A DNA stretch of 64,000 nt from CAYPFY01 sp964410105 (GCA_964410105.1 CAYPFY010000008.1:1-64000); one strand, 5' to 3'. Counted from the first letter of the stretch, positions 18,026-26,652 are shown. Numbers and translations: made by a program. The notes: generated by a model not told the origin, from the sequence alone.

Positions 18026-19321
18026 GTGCAGGATCTGCAAAAAAAAGATCCGGACATCTTTGCAGCCATCCGGAATGAAACCCACCGGCAAAACACCAAA
18101 TTAGAGCTCATCGCGTCTGAAAACTTTGTGAGCCGGGCCGTCCTCGAGGCTATGGGTTCCGTCATGACCAACAAGTACGCCGAGGGTTACCCGGGCAAGC
18201 GCTATTATGGCGGATGCGAGTTTGTCGATGTTGCCGAGGACCTTGCCAGAAAACGCCTGAAAGAACTCTTTGGGGCGGAATATGCGAACGTCCAGCCACA
18301 TTCAGGTTCGCAGGCCAACATGGCGGTCTATTTTACATTCATAAAACCGGGAGACAGCGTCATGGGCATGAACCTCGCCCACGGCGGCCATCTCACGCAT
18401 GGATCCCCCGTAAATTTCTCAGGCCAGCTTTATAAATTTGCTGCGTACGGCGTAAAAAAAGAAACCGGCATCATCGACTATGACGAAGTCGAACGGACGG
18501 CGCTCCGGGAAAAGCCCAAAATGATCACTGTAGGGGCAAGCGCCTATTCCAGAAACATTGACTACAAAGCATTCAGAACCATAGCAGACAAGGTCGGGGC
18601 GTTCCTCTTCGCCGACATCGCCCATCCGGCGGGCCTCATAGCCAAAAAACTCCTGAACGATCCGTTACCTCATTGCCATGTCGTCACATCCACCACGCAC
18701 AAGACACTCAGAGGGCCCCGCGGCGGCCTCATCGTCATGGGCGAGGACTTTGAAAACCCGTTTGGGATAGTTGCGCCGAAATCGGGCCGCAGAAAAATGA
18801 TGTCCGAGCTTATAGACTCCATGGTCATCCCCGGCATACAGGGAGGCCCGCTCATGCACATCATCGCGGCCAAAGCGGTGGGTTTCAAGGAAAACCTGGA
18901 GCCTGGATTTGCCGACTATTCACGCCAGATCATCAAAAACGCGCAGGCCCTCTCCACAAAGCTTACAAAACTGGGCTACGACATAGTTTCAGGCGGCACC
19001 GATAACCACCTTTTTCTCGTAGACCTGCGAAGCAAAAACCTCACGGGCAAGGACGCGCAGGAGGCCCTTGACCTGTCGGGCATAACCGTCAATAAAAATG
19101 GCGTCCCCTTCGACGACAAGAGCCCCCTCATCACCAGCGGAATCCGCATCGGAACCCCTGCCCTTACCACGCGGGGCATGAAAGAGGCGGAGATGGATCG
19201 GGTTGGCGACATGATAGACCAGGTTTTAAAGAACATTGGGAAAGAGAATACATACCGGGAGGTTGAGCAAAGCGTAGCAAAGCTGTGTGAGGGATTTCCG
19301 CTGTACGGGGAGACGGAGTAG
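18026..19321 (+). CDS. glyA: Serine hydroxymethyltransferase
   Basis: A 431-residue PLP enzyme that converts serine and tetrahydrofolate to glycine and methylene-THF. It starts at a GTG at 18026 preceded by AGGA (18017-18020). Family motifs: L-E-L-I-A-S-E-N-F, the glycine-rich Y-P-G-K-R-Y-Y-G-G, the P-H-S-G-S-Q-A-N motif, and the PLP lysine in T-S-T-T-H-K-T-L-R-G-P-R-G-G (Lys 226). Length and motifs are normal. Middle of the plus-strand operon. Confidence 0.97.
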   Translation: MQDLQKKDPDIFAAIRNETHRQNTKLELIASENFVSRAVLEAMGSVMTNKYAEGYPGKRYYGGCEFVDVAEDLARKRLKELFGAEYANVQPHSGSQANMAVYFTFIKPGDSVMGMNLAHGGHLTHGSPVNFSGQLYKFAAYGVKKETGIIDYDEVERTALREKPKMITVGASAYSRNIDYKAFRTIADKVGAFLFADIAHPAGLIAKKLLNDPLPHCHVVTSTTHKTLRGPRGGLIVMGEDFENPFGIVAPKSGRRKMMSELIDSMVIPGIQGGPLMHIIAAKAVGFKENLEPGFADYSRQIIKNAQALSTKLTKLGYDIVSGGTDNHLFLVDLRSKNLTGKDAQEALDLSGITVNKNGVPFDDKSPLITSGIRIGTPALTTRGMKEAEMDRVGDMIDQVLKNIGKENTYREVEQSVAKLCEGFPLYGETE

Positions 19322-19357
19322 TACACACAGGCAGGGGAGGCTATCATCGAAAACCTC

Positions 19358-20143
19358 ATGGCCGAGTCGGAAGACACAATAACAGAAGAAGCGCCCGACA
19401 CCGACGACAAGGAAATGTCGTTCTTCGAGCATCTCGAAGAGCTCCGCTGGCGTATTATTAAATCAGTTCTGGGGCTCCTCGTTGCCGTCGTCATCTGCGG
19501 CGTCTATTCTGATTTCATCGTCAACGTCATCGTCCTCCGGCCGAGCCGGCTCACAACGCCGCCGTTAAACCTCATTAATACGATCCCCTACGGCCAGATA
19601 ACGTTTTATATGACTGTCGTCCTCTTCGGGGGACTCATACTCACCTCGCCATGGATACTCTACCAGCTATGGCAATTTGTGCGCCCCGGGCTCCTGCCCA
19701 AGGAGCAGAAGTATGTATCCAGCATCGTCACATACACCACACTCTGCTTTCTATCGGGGGTAGCATTTGCGTACTTCCTGATGCTGCCTTACATGCTTCA
19801 ATTCTTTGCCACATTCGGCAGCAGCGGGATACAGAACTGGATATCCATCGACGAATACATCAGCTTCGTCCTGCAGCTCATACTCCTTTCCGGCCTGATC
19901 TTCGAGCTGCCGATGATTTCCTATTTTCTGGCACGGTTCGGAATAGTGACCCCAGCATTCATGCGTCATTACAGGCGCCACGCGATCGTCGTCATACTCA
20001 TCATTGCGGCGGTCGTTACGCCGACGACGGATCCATTCACAATGACCATTTTTGCGATCCCCATGGTTGTGCTTTATGAAATAAGCATCGGGGTGGCAAA
20101 GGTGGCGAAGCGGAAACGGGACGAAGCAGCGACAATAGGCTGA
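19358..20143 (+). CDS. tatC: Sec-independent protein translocase TatC
   Basis: A 261-residue integral membrane protein, the substrate-receptor core of the twin-arginine translocase. The hallmark F-F-E-H-L-E-E-L-R-W-R sits at residues ~22-32 after an acidic N-terminal tail, followed by six hydrophobic helices; the F-E-L-P motif near residue 180 and the C-terminal T-P-T-T-D-P-F-T are also typical. tatA/B genes are not in this window. It shares one base with the downstream prenyl synthase (TGATG). Confidence 0.95.
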   Translation: MAESEDTITEEAPDTDDKEMSFFEHLEELRWRIIKSVLGLLVAVVICGVYSDFIVNVIVLRPSRLTTPPLNLINTIPYGQITFYMTVVLFGGLILTSPWILYQLWQFVRPGLLPKEQKYVSSIVTYTTLCFLSGVAFAYFLMLPYMLQFFATFGSSGIQNWISIDEYISFVLQLILLSGLIFELPMISYFLARFGIVTPAFMRHYRRHAIVVILIIAAVVTPTTDPFTMTIFAIPMVVLYEISIGVAKVAKRKRDEAATIG

Positions 20144-21114
20144 TGGATCTCAAGGAAATCATAGAGCCCATCCGGGAGGAGCTGGAATCCTTCGAGGAGT
20201 TTTTCCGGAAAGCAATCAAGTCGAAAGTAGCATTTGTCGACATGATTGCGCGTTACATTGTCAGGCAAAAGGGAAAAAGAATACGTCCCGCGCTGGTGCT
20301 ATTGAGCGCGAAAGCCTGTGGCGGGGTAAATGACAGCACATACAGGGGAGCCTCGCTCGTTGAAATCCTTCACACAGCCACACTCATACACGACGACGTT
20401 GTGGATGATTCTGACACCAGGAGGGGATTTGCCTCCATCAACGCTGTGTGGAAAAACAAAATCGCCGTCCTCATGGGCGATTACATGCTCGCCAAAGGAC
20501 TTCTTCTGTCCATTGATAATGGAGACTTTCACTTTCTGAGAATCACATCCGATGCCGTGCGGAGAATGAGCGAAGCAGAGATTCTGCAAATTGCCAAGAG
20601 CAAAGACCTCGACATTGATGAAGCAACCTATCTTGAAATCATTTCAGGAAAAACCGCCTCCCTCCTCTCCACCTGTTGCCAGGTCGGTGCGGCCAGCGCG
20701 GACGGGGGGACGGAGCTCATAGCAGCCTTGAAGAGTTTTGGTGAAAACCTTGGAATGGTCTTCCAGATAAGAGACGATCTGCTCGACTATACGGGAAGGA
20801 AAAGCATCACCGGGAAGCCGGCGGGATTAGACATGAAAGAAAAAAAGATCACACTCCCTTTGATCTATTCACTACAAAAAGCCCCGCGTACGGACACCAG
20901 GCAGGTTTTGAGAATAATCAGGAATGGGGCTAAACGGAAGGATCTTCAGTATGTCGTCGCCTTCGCCCAGGAATACGGCGGCATCGACTATGCTATCGGG
21001 AAAGCAGAAGAATTTTCGCAGAACGCCCTCGACGCCATTCGTCCCCTCCCCCCCACGCCCGCCAAAGAATCGCTGGAGAATTTTGTGGACTACGTCCTGG
21101 AGAGAAGCAAGTAG
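20143..21114 (+). CDS. ispB: Polyprenyl diphosphate synthase (octaprenyl/heptaprenyl type)
   Basis: A 323-residue trans-prenyltransferase with both aspartate-rich motifs: first L-I-H-D-D-V-V-D-D (Asp 84, 85, 88) and second F-Q-I-R-D-D-L-L-D (Asp 211, 212, 215). G-K-R-I-R-P at ~44-49 is the usual isopentenyl-diphosphate-binding motif. It extends allylic diphosphates with IPP, most likely for the quinone side chain; chain length cannot be read from the sequence. Last gene of the plus-strand operon: its TAG ends at 21114, immediately against the stop of the convergent universal-stress gene with no spacer. Confidence 0.9.
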   Translation: MDLKEIIEPIREELESFEEFFRKAIKSKVAFVDMIARYIVRQKGKRIRPALVLLSAKACGGVNDSTYRGASLVEILHTATLIHDDVVDDSDTRRGFASINAVWKNKIAVLMGDYMLAKGLLLSIDNGDFHFLRITSDAVRRMSEAEILQIAKSKDLDIDEATYLEIISGKTASLLSTCCQVGAASADGGTELIAALKSFGENLGMVFQIRDDLLDYTGRKSITGKPAGLDMKEKKITLPLIYSLQKAPRTDTRQVLRIIRNGAKRKDLQYVVAFAQEYGGIDYAIGKAEEFSQNALDAIRPLPPTPAKESLENFVDYVLERSK

Positions 21115-21603
21115 TCAGGGCCTCACCACGAGCACCTCGCAGGGAGCTTTTCGCACCACTTTTTCAGCCGTACCGCCAAAGAGAATATGCTCAACCCCCG
21201 TATGACCGTGCGTCGCAATAACGATCAAATCGGCACTTTCCTCTGACGCAGCGTCGATAATTTCCAGAAAGGGCTTGCCGGTCCGCACCATCGCCGAGGC
21301 TTTCACCTTCCCGGCAACGTGACTTTTCACCAGCTCGTCGAGACCTTCCTTCCCCCGCTCGCGCAATTCATTCTCAAAGCTCGGCATAGCCACCTGGCCG
21401 AAGCTGAAATCCGCAGGATAAATCGTCGGTTCGACCACATACACAAGCAGAAGCTCTGCGCCGAACGATGATGCGAGACTTACTGCATATCGAAGGGCAT
21501 TCTTTGAATGGTCGGAGAAATCAATCGGGACAAGAATTTTTCTGATCTGGACTGATTCACCCCGCCTACCCGAAGCCGCCGATACTTTCCCTTTGGTTTT
21601 CAT
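21115..21603 (-). CDS. Universal stress protein (UspA family)
   Basis: A 162-residue single-domain Usp protein. It has the N-terminal I-L-V-P-I-D-F-S-D-H-S and the ATP-binding signature G-H-T-G-V-E-H-I-L-F-G-G-T-A-E-K-V near the C-terminus, matching the G-2x-G-9x-G-S/T type. The N-terminal ~20 residues are a basic, low-complexity tail and the true start may be a little further in. It is the last gene of the spt operon, 6 bases behind ilvE. Its link to lipid synthesis, if any, is not evident. Confidence 0.9.
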   Translation of the reverse strand: MKTKGKVSAASGRRGESVQIRKILVPIDFSDHSKNALRYAVSLASSFGAELLLVYVVEPTIYPADFSFGQVAMPSFENELRERGKEGLDELVKSHVAGKVKASAMVRTGKPFLEIIDAASEESADLIVIATHGHTGVEHILFGGTAEKVVRKAPCEVLVVRP

Positions 21604-21609
21604 AGATCC

Positions 21610-22536
21610 TCAGTCGTAGGCAATATACTTCAGCCACCCGCGCGTATCGTTCCCATTCCTCACGATATCGAAGAACGCAGCCTGAATATCCTTCGTGATT
21701 GGCCCCATTCCACCGTTACCTATAGGAATCTTATCGACGGAGCGGATAGGAGTAATCTCAGCCGCCGTTCCGGTGAAGAAAATCTCGTCGGCAATGGCGA
21801 GCATTTCACGCGAAACAGGCGCCTCGGTCACGGGATATCCCTTGTCTCTGAGCAAGGTCAGCGCTGACGAGCGCGTGATACCGGGCAGTATGCTGGATGT
21901 GAAAGGCGGGGTATACACGTCGCCGTTCTTCACCATAAAAATATTTTCGCCGCTCCCTTCGCTCACGTGACCCATCGTATCCAAGGCGATACCTTCGGTA
22001 TAGCCCGCCTTGATAGCCTCTATCTTAATCAGCTGTGAATTCAGATAATTACCCCCTGCTTTTGCTATTGTAGGCAGAGTATTGGGAGCCGGGCGGGTCC
22101 AGGATGAGACGCACACATCGATACCTTTGGAGAGCGCGTCGGGCCCGAGGTATATGCCCCATTCCCACACGGCGATGGCGACGTCGACCGGGTTATTGAG
22201 GGGATTCACCCCCACATCCCCGTACCCGCGGTAGACGATGGGCCTGATATAGCATGACCTCATCTTATTGGCAGTTATTGTCTGAATAACGGCCTTTTCA
22301 AGATCCTGCTTTGAATAAGGAATCTCGGCGTGATAAATCTTTACCGAGTCATAGAGTCTTTCGAGATGCTTATCAAGACGGAATATGGCCGATCCCTTTT
22401 TAGTCTCATAGCATCGGATCCCTTCGAACCAGCTCGAGCCGTAATGAATAACATGCGATAGCACATGAATCTTTGCATCGTTCCAATTCAGAAGTTTTCC
22501 ATTCATCCATATCTTTTCTACAGGTTTAATAGCCAT
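21610..22536 (-). CDS. ilvE: Branched-chain amino acid aminotransferase
   Basis: A 308-residue fold-type IV PLP aminotransferase, full length. It transaminates Leu, Ile and Val with 2-oxoglutarate. Motifs: W-F-E-G-I-R-C-Y near the start, the PLP lysine in I-A-K-A-G-G-N-Y-L-N-S (Lys 159), and E-G-S-G-E-N-I-F. It lies 15 bases after the GNAT acyltransferase and 6 before the usp gene, in the same operon as spt. Because many Bacteroidota make iso-branched sphingoid bases and fatty acids from branched-chain keto acids, co-expression with spt is metabolically sensible; that link is inference. Confidence 0.95.
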   Translation of the reverse strand: MAIKPVEKIWMNGKLLNWNDAKIHVLSHVIHYGSSWFEGIRCYETKKGSAIFRLDKHLERLYDSVKIYHAEIPYSKQDLEKAVIQTITANKMRSCYIRPIVYRGYGDVGVNPLNNPVDVAIAVWEWGIYLGPDALSKGIDVCVSSWTRPAPNTLPTIAKAGGNYLNSQLIKIEAIKAGYTEGIALDTMGHVSEGSGENIFMVKNGDVYTPPFTSSILPGITRSSALTLLRDKGYPVTEAPVSREMLAIADEIFFTGTAAEITPIRSVDKIPIGNGGMGPITKDIQAAFFDIVRNGNDTRGWLKYIAYD

Positions 22537-22551
22537 AAGAACCCTTCCGAT

Positions 22552-23670
22552 TTAGAGTGGACAGTCGTAGATCCGGTAGGTTTTGTAACGCTCGCCGCTC
22601 ATAAATTGAGCTGCGCGGTTCATCTGATCATTATCTTCGAGGACCCATCCCGCCTCCCCGAAGTAATAACCCTTCGCGTTGCACCGTTTACCGGTTTCAT
22701 AGAAAAGCACACTCGCGGCGCCGGTGCGCTGGCGTTCCCGGACGACCCCGAGAACGATGATCCGTGCCAGGTTAATTTCTTTCTTATGCAGGAAAAGACG
22801 GAGGAGCCCCGGCAAGAGATAACCCCTCTTATTGTATTTTAGTGCCATATTCAGATCGGGAATTGAGAGAGAAAACCCGATCGGCTCCCCCTTATATTCT
22901 GCAATTATGACCAGATCAGGCACAACAATAGGCTTTAAATCCTTCGCCAGGGCATCGAACTCTTCGTCGGTCATCGGGACAGCGCCCCAGTTATACTGCC
23001 AGGCCCTGTTATACAGATCCTTAATGATCCCCACCTCCCGGGCAAAATCCTTCATATTAATCGTACGAAAGGTAAGCCCTTCACGAACCCGCACTGCTTC
23101 AGAGACCCGGGCAAGCTTATCGCTGACAAAGCTATCCTGCCGGAGCAGGTAGGCATAGAGATCCTTTGCTTTCTTCATCCCGGCGTTTTCCAGCAAAACC
23201 TTATAGTAGGGGGGATTGTAGGGCATTAACACAGCCGGCGGCTTATCAAACCCATCAACAAGAAGCCCCCACTCATCATTCACGGAGGGAGTAGCGGGCC
23301 CGCGCATCAAAACAGCTCCCCGGGACTTTGCCCACTCCCGGGCTTTGCCTATCAATTCATCAGCGACGCCCTGATCATTGACAGACTCAAAAAAACCAAA
23401 AAACCCGATTTTTTCGTTATGCTCCTTATTATGATTTTCGTTAATGATAGCGCCGATCCTCCCGACAATATCGCCATTCCGGTGTGCGAGAAAGAATTCA
23501 GCATCGGCGTGCTTATAGAACGGATTTTTCGTCCGATCCATAAGTTTTCTGCGATCCATCAGCAAAGGGGGAACCCACTGGGGAGTATTACGATAGACCT
23601 CCCATGGAAACCTGATAAACCGATTAACGTCGCTCTTCGATGAAACGGGGCGGATATCGATCAGGCTCAT
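22552..23670 (-). CDS. GNAT-fold acyltransferase, candidate bacterial ceramide synthase
   Basis: A 372-residue protein of the long GNAT-like family often annotated only as N-acetyltransferase. It starts with the family pattern F-I-R-F-P-W-E-V-Y-R then W-V-P-P-L-L-M-D-R-R and N-P-F-Y-K-H-A-D-A-E-F-F-L-A, the substrate half; the C-terminal GNAT half has V-V-R-E-R-Q-R-T-G-A-A-S and E-D-N-D-Q-M-N. The bacterial ceramide synthase of Caulobacter (bCerS), which N-acylates the sphingoid base, belongs to this kind of GNAT protein. Here it sits 20 bases downstream of a serine palmitoyltransferase-like gene, with a CerR-like gene divergent, which is the context expected for bCerS. The assignment rests mainly on family pattern plus context. 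Confidence 0.72.
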   Translation of the reverse strand: MSLIDIRPVSSKSDVNRFIRFPWEVYRNTPQWVPPLLMDRRKLMDRTKNPFYKHADAEFFLAHRNGDIVGRIGAIINENHNKEHNEKIGFFGFFESVNDQGVADELIGKAREWAKSRGAVLMRGPATPSVNDEWGLLVDGFDKPPAVLMPYNPPYYKVLLENAGMKKAKDLYAYLLRQDSFVSDKLARVSEAVRVREGLTFRTINMKDFAREVGIIKDLYNRAWQYNWGAVPMTDEEFDALAKDLKPIVVPDLVIIAEYKGEPIGFSLSIPDLNMALKYNKRGYLLPGLLRLFLHKKEINLARIIVLGVVRERQRTGAASVLFYETGKRCNAKGYYFGEAGWVLEDNDQMNRAAQFMSGERYKTYRIYDCPL

Positions 23671-23690
23671 GGGGCAAACATCGGGGGGGG

Positions 23691-24938
23691 TCAGCTTATA
23701 ATTCCGAGCTTTTTCCCTTCGGTAGAGAAAATCTCCAGAATTTTATCAAGATGCTTCGGCTCATGCGTCGCCATATAACTCGTCCGCATCATCTGCAAAC
23801 CGGGGGGAACGCCCGGGCTAATAAATGCATTGACGAACACGCCCGAATCAAACAGCGCCCTCCAGAACTTAAAGGCCACAAGATCGTCCCCCACGATCAC
23901 TGGGACCACAGCCGATTGTCCGTCGATCACCTTAAATCCAAGCGATTTAAAACCGGAGCGCATTTTTTGGGCATTACCTAATAGTCGGGTAATCCGTTCC
24001 GGCTCTTTCTCTAATATGGTAAGGGCAGCGAGAGCCGCTGCCACTGAAGCCGGGGTGGGGCTTGCGCTGAAAATCAGCGCCGGGGACTGGTGCTTCAGAA
24101 AATTGATAACACGTTCAGCTCCAACCACAAACCCCCCTAATGAAGCAAACGTCTTGCTGAACGTACCCATCGTCATATCGACCTCATCATCAAGACCGAA
24201 ATGACTAGCGGTGCCGCGCCCTCCCTTTCCTATGACACCGATAGAGTGAGCGTCATCGACTAGAATGCGGGCATTATACTTCTTAGCGATTCGAACCAGG
24301 TTGGGCAAATCCACAATTTCACCGGAAGTGCTGAACACCCCGTCGGTCACGATCAGCTTCCCCGCATGAAGGGGCAGACGCGCAATCACGCGCTCCATAT
24401 CCTTCATATCATTATGCTTATACCGCACAAACTCCGCGAACATCCCCTTCGCCATCATATAACCGGCAACGATACAGGCATGATTATCCTTGTCGGTAAC
24501 AAGATACTCTCCCCGCTGAACAAGAGTGGGAATAATCCCCTGAGCGGTCTGATAGCCCGTACTGAAAAGGAGGCAGGCTTCCTTACCCATAAACTTCGCG
24601 AGGCGATCTTCAAGTTCATAGTGAAGATCAATCGTGCCTGTGAGATAACGTGATCCGGAGCAGCCCGTGCCGTATTTTCCTATCGCTTTAACAGCGGCTT
24701 CCTTCACCTTCGGGTGTGCGGTGAGGCCGAGATAATTATTCGACCCCGCCATAATCACCTTACGTCCCTCGATCTGGACGACGGGGCCCTCATTCTCCTC
24801 TATGGCGCGAAAATAGGGATAGAACCCTGCTTCTTTCACCTCATCGGCCCGGGTGAATTCAAGACACTTCTGAAAAAGATCGATCGTCTCTTTATCCTGG
24901 GTGGGTGCGGGCGGAGAAGTCACGGCGGGCTGGGTCAT
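23691..24938 (-). CDS. spt: Serine palmitoyltransferase-like alpha-oxoamine synthase
   Basis: A 415-residue PLP-dependent alpha-oxoamine synthase. Motifs: F-Y-P-Y-F-R and G-S-N-N-Y-L-G-L-T near the N-terminus, G-T-G-C-S-G-S-R, V-D-D-A-H-S-I-G-V, and the PLP lysine in G-T-F-S-K-T-F-A-S (Lys 262). The relatives are glycine C-acetyltransferase (Kbl), ALA synthase and BioF. I favour serine palmitoyltransferase because no threonine dehydrogenase, heme or biotin gene is near and the flanking genes match the ceramide pathway. It would condense serine with an acyl-CoA/ACP to 3-ketosphinganine in the cytosol. First gene of the minus-strand operon; a 20-bp palindrome lies 129 bases upstream. Confidence 0.82.
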   Translation of the reverse strand: MTQPAVTSPPAPTQDKETIDLFQKCLEFTRADEVKEAGFYPYFRAIEENEGPVVQIEGRKVIMAGSNNYLGLTAHPKVKEAAVKAIGKYGTGCSGSRYLTGTIDLHYELEDRLAKFMGKEACLLFSTGYQTAQGIIPTLVQRGEYLVTDKDNHACIVAGYMMAKGMFAEFVRYKHNDMKDMERVIARLPLHAGKLIVTDGVFSTSGEIVDLPNLVRIAKKYNARILVDDAHSIGVIGKGGRGTASHFGLDDEVDMTMGTFSKTFASLGGFVVGAERVINFLKHQSPALIFSASPTPASVAAALAALTILEKEPERITRLLGNAQKMRSGFKSLGFKVIDGQSAVVPVIVGDDLVAFKFWRALFDSGVFVNAFISPGVPPGLQMMRTSYMATHEPKHLDKILEIFSTEGKKLGIIS

Positions 24939-25066
24939 AGAGTCAGAAAGTTAAGTTAGAGAATTCGTGCAGGTAAGGAGGACCGGCACGACGCGGGAAA
25001 TGGAAACCGGCACTACAGCAATCACGTTAGCCAAGTTGCATGCCAGAATTATTTTCAATATACTTG

Positions 25067-25086
25067 ATTGACTTTTAAAAGTCAAT
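25067..25086. promoter_or_regulatory. Perfect 20-bp palindrome between spt and the CerR-like gene
   Basis: ATTGACTTTTAAAAGTCAAT is a perfect palindrome with no loop, so it looks like a dimeric regulator's operator rather than a terminator. It lies in the divergent spacer, 48 bases from the reductase ATG and 129 from the spt ATG, well placed to control both arms. Confidence 0.6.
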
Positions 25087-25133
25087 TGAGCGGCTTCCCT
25101 TCAAGCAACCTTCCAGCCAAGAAACGTAACTCA

Positions 25134-26117
25134 ATGAAAGTACTCATCACCGGCGCGACCGGATTCATCGGGAGTCATCTCGCCGAGGCGTTGCATGCGA
25201 AGGGTTATACACTAAGATGTCTTGTACGGAAGACTTCCAACCTAAGATGGATCAGGCACCTTCCAATCGAATACATTTACGGAGACTTATTCGACCACGA
25301 AATTCTCAAACAAGCGGTAAATGACATTGACTACGTCTATCATGTAGCGGGGTTGACCAAGGCAAGATCGAGAGCAGAATATTTCCAAGGCAACCACATA
25401 GCCACAAGGAACCTCTTAGACGCAGTGCTGACGAGGAAAGATGGGATAAAGAGGCTCGTACACATCAGCACACAGGCAGCTGTTGGACCAAGTACAGATA
25501 GGATACCGATTGATGAGAAAACACCCTATCATCCGATAACTGCTTACGGCGAAAGCAAAATGGAAGCCGAAATGGAATGTCAGAAAGTGATGGACAGGCT
25601 TTCCGTTACTATAATACGCCCCCCTGCGGTTTATGGCCCGAGAGACACGGATGTATTTGAGTTCTTCAACACAGTAAACAAGGGATTGCAACCGATAATA
25701 GGATTCAGGGAGAAATGGGTAAGCCTGGTAAATGTAAGGGATTTGGTGGATGGCATCATATTAGCGGGGGAACATCCGAGAGCCATTGGCCAGACCTACT
25801 TCATATCCAGCGAAAAATACTACAATTGGAAGGAAATCGGAGAAATAACAAAACAGGTGATGGGAAAGAAGACCGTCACAATTCACATACCCGAATTTGC
25901 CGTATACGCAATCGCGGGCATTTGCGAATTATACACAATCGTCACACACAGGCCAGCCCTCCTAAACCTTGAGAAAGTAAGGGACATAGTACAGGACGCC
26001 TGGACATGCAGCATTGAGAAGTCAAAAATGGACCTTGCGTACGATGAGAAAATAGAGCTTGCGCAGGGAATTAGAGACGTTGTAGGGTGGTATCGGAGGG
26101 AGGGGTGGTTACCCTAG
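25134..26117 (+). CDS. cerR: NAD(P)-dependent epimerase/dehydratase-family reductase, CerR-like
   Basis: A 327-residue extended short-chain dehydrogenase. I start it at the ATG at 25134, which begins directly with M-K-V-L-I-T-G-A-T-G-F-I-G-S-H (Rossmann G-x-x-G-x-x-G at 7-13). The catalytic pair is Y-G-E-S-K (Tyr 138, Lys 142), with a Ser/Thr at about 112-113. Near the C-terminus is a hydrophobic segment (V-Y-A-I-A-G-I-C-E-L-Y) suggesting membrane association. Family members include sugar epimerases, 3-beta-HSD-like enzymes and bacterial CerR, which reduces 3-ketosphinganine. Divergent placement from spt and the GNAT gene makes CerR the best guess. Sugar modification is the alternative. Confidence 0.7.
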   Translation: MKVLITGATGFIGSHLAEALHAKGYTLRCLVRKTSNLRWIRHLPIEYIYGDLFDHEILKQAVNDIDYVYHVAGLTKARSRAEYFQGNHIATRNLLDAVLTRKDGIKRLVHISTQAAVGPSTDRIPIDEKTPYHPITAYGESKMEAEMECQKVMDRLSVTIIRPPAVYGPRDTDVFEFFNTVNKGLQPIIGFREKWVSLVNVRDLVDGIILAGEHPRAIGQTYFISSEKYYNWKEIGEITKQVMGKKTVTIHIPEFAVYAIAGICELYTIVTHRPALLNLEKVRDIVQDAWTCSIEKSKMDLAYDEKIELAQGIRDVVGWYRREGWLP

Positions 26118-26130
26118 AAAAAAGAAGAGT

Positions 26131-26159
26131 TTGCTTCGGCGGGAGTATTTTCCTATATT
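26131..26159 (+). promoter_or_regulatory. Sigma-70-like promoter of the initiator tRNA gene
   Basis: TTGCTT at 26131-26136 and TATATT at 26154-26159 with a 17-base spacer. The expected start of transcription falls a few bases before the mature tRNA 5' end at 26172. Confidence 0.6.
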
Positions 26160-26171
26160 AGAACTATTGAT

Positions 26172-26244
26172 CGCGGGGTGGAGCAATTGGTAGCTCGTTG
26201 GGCTCATAACCCAAAGGCTGCAGGTTCAAGTCCTGCCCCCGCTA
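26172..26244 (+). tRNA. Initiator tRNA-fMet (CAT anticodon)
   Basis: A 73-base cloverleaf. The D stem is GAGC/GCTC, the anticodon stem TTGGG/CCCAA around the loop CTCATAA, and the T arm GCAGG-TTCAAGT-CCTGC. Initiator hallmarks are all present: three consecutive G:C pairs in the anticodon stem, an A11:T24 pair, and an unpaired first acceptor position (C1 opposite T72, where E. coli has C1/A72). CCA is not encoded. It lies directly left of the accessory island. Confidence 0.95.
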
Positions 26245-26250
26245 CACCAG

Positions 26251-26285
26251 TGGCCGATTCCGAAAAGATTCGGCCATATTTTTTT
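26251..26285 (+). terminator. Intrinsic terminator after the tRNA
   Basis: Inverted repeat TGGCCGA ... TCGGCCA with a 12-base loop, followed by TATTTTTTTC. It begins 6 bases after the tRNA. Confidence 0.75.
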
Positions 26286-26373
26286 CGTGCCCCCTGATAT
26301 GAACCCATAATCTCTTTTCTGCAAACGGCTACATTGCAGATCCTTCTCGGGTGCTTTCTACTTCGCTGGGATA

Positions 26374-26652
26374 TTGTATACGATGCAAGAGTACGGTGAA
26401 ATTTATGGAATTATCACTGGGGCGCCGATGCGTAAACATGACGTTCACTCTTCGATAAGCAAAAAAGTAATCTTAGTGTCACCATCTGATTTGCCAGAGC
26501 GATATTACGACCTTTATCGTCCCATCGCCAAGCGTCTCGATTCCGCCAAATTTCGCTCGCTACTCTTATTGCTCGACGTCCTTTTGCCCACATTCATCTC
26601 CGGCAAGTTGCTGGTGCCGGACGCTGAGAGAATCGTTTCGAGGTGTGCGTGA
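26374..26652 (+). pseudogene. Fragment of type I restriction specificity subunit HsdS (C-terminal tail)
   Basis: A 92-residue open frame whose last ~50 residues match the distal conserved region of HsdS: V-I-L-V-S-P-S-D-L, then the coiled-coil-like P-I-A-K-R-L, then L-L-P-T-F-I-S-G-K-L-L-V-P-D-A-E-R-I-V. HsdS is usually ~400 residues; both target-recognition domains are missing, so it cannot specify DNA. No hsdM or hsdR is in the window. Its TGA overlaps a GTG (GTGA, 26649-26652) that can start darT, so the remnant may now serve only to bring ribosomes to darT. The family call is from the conserved tail and is fairly secure. Confidence 0.65.
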
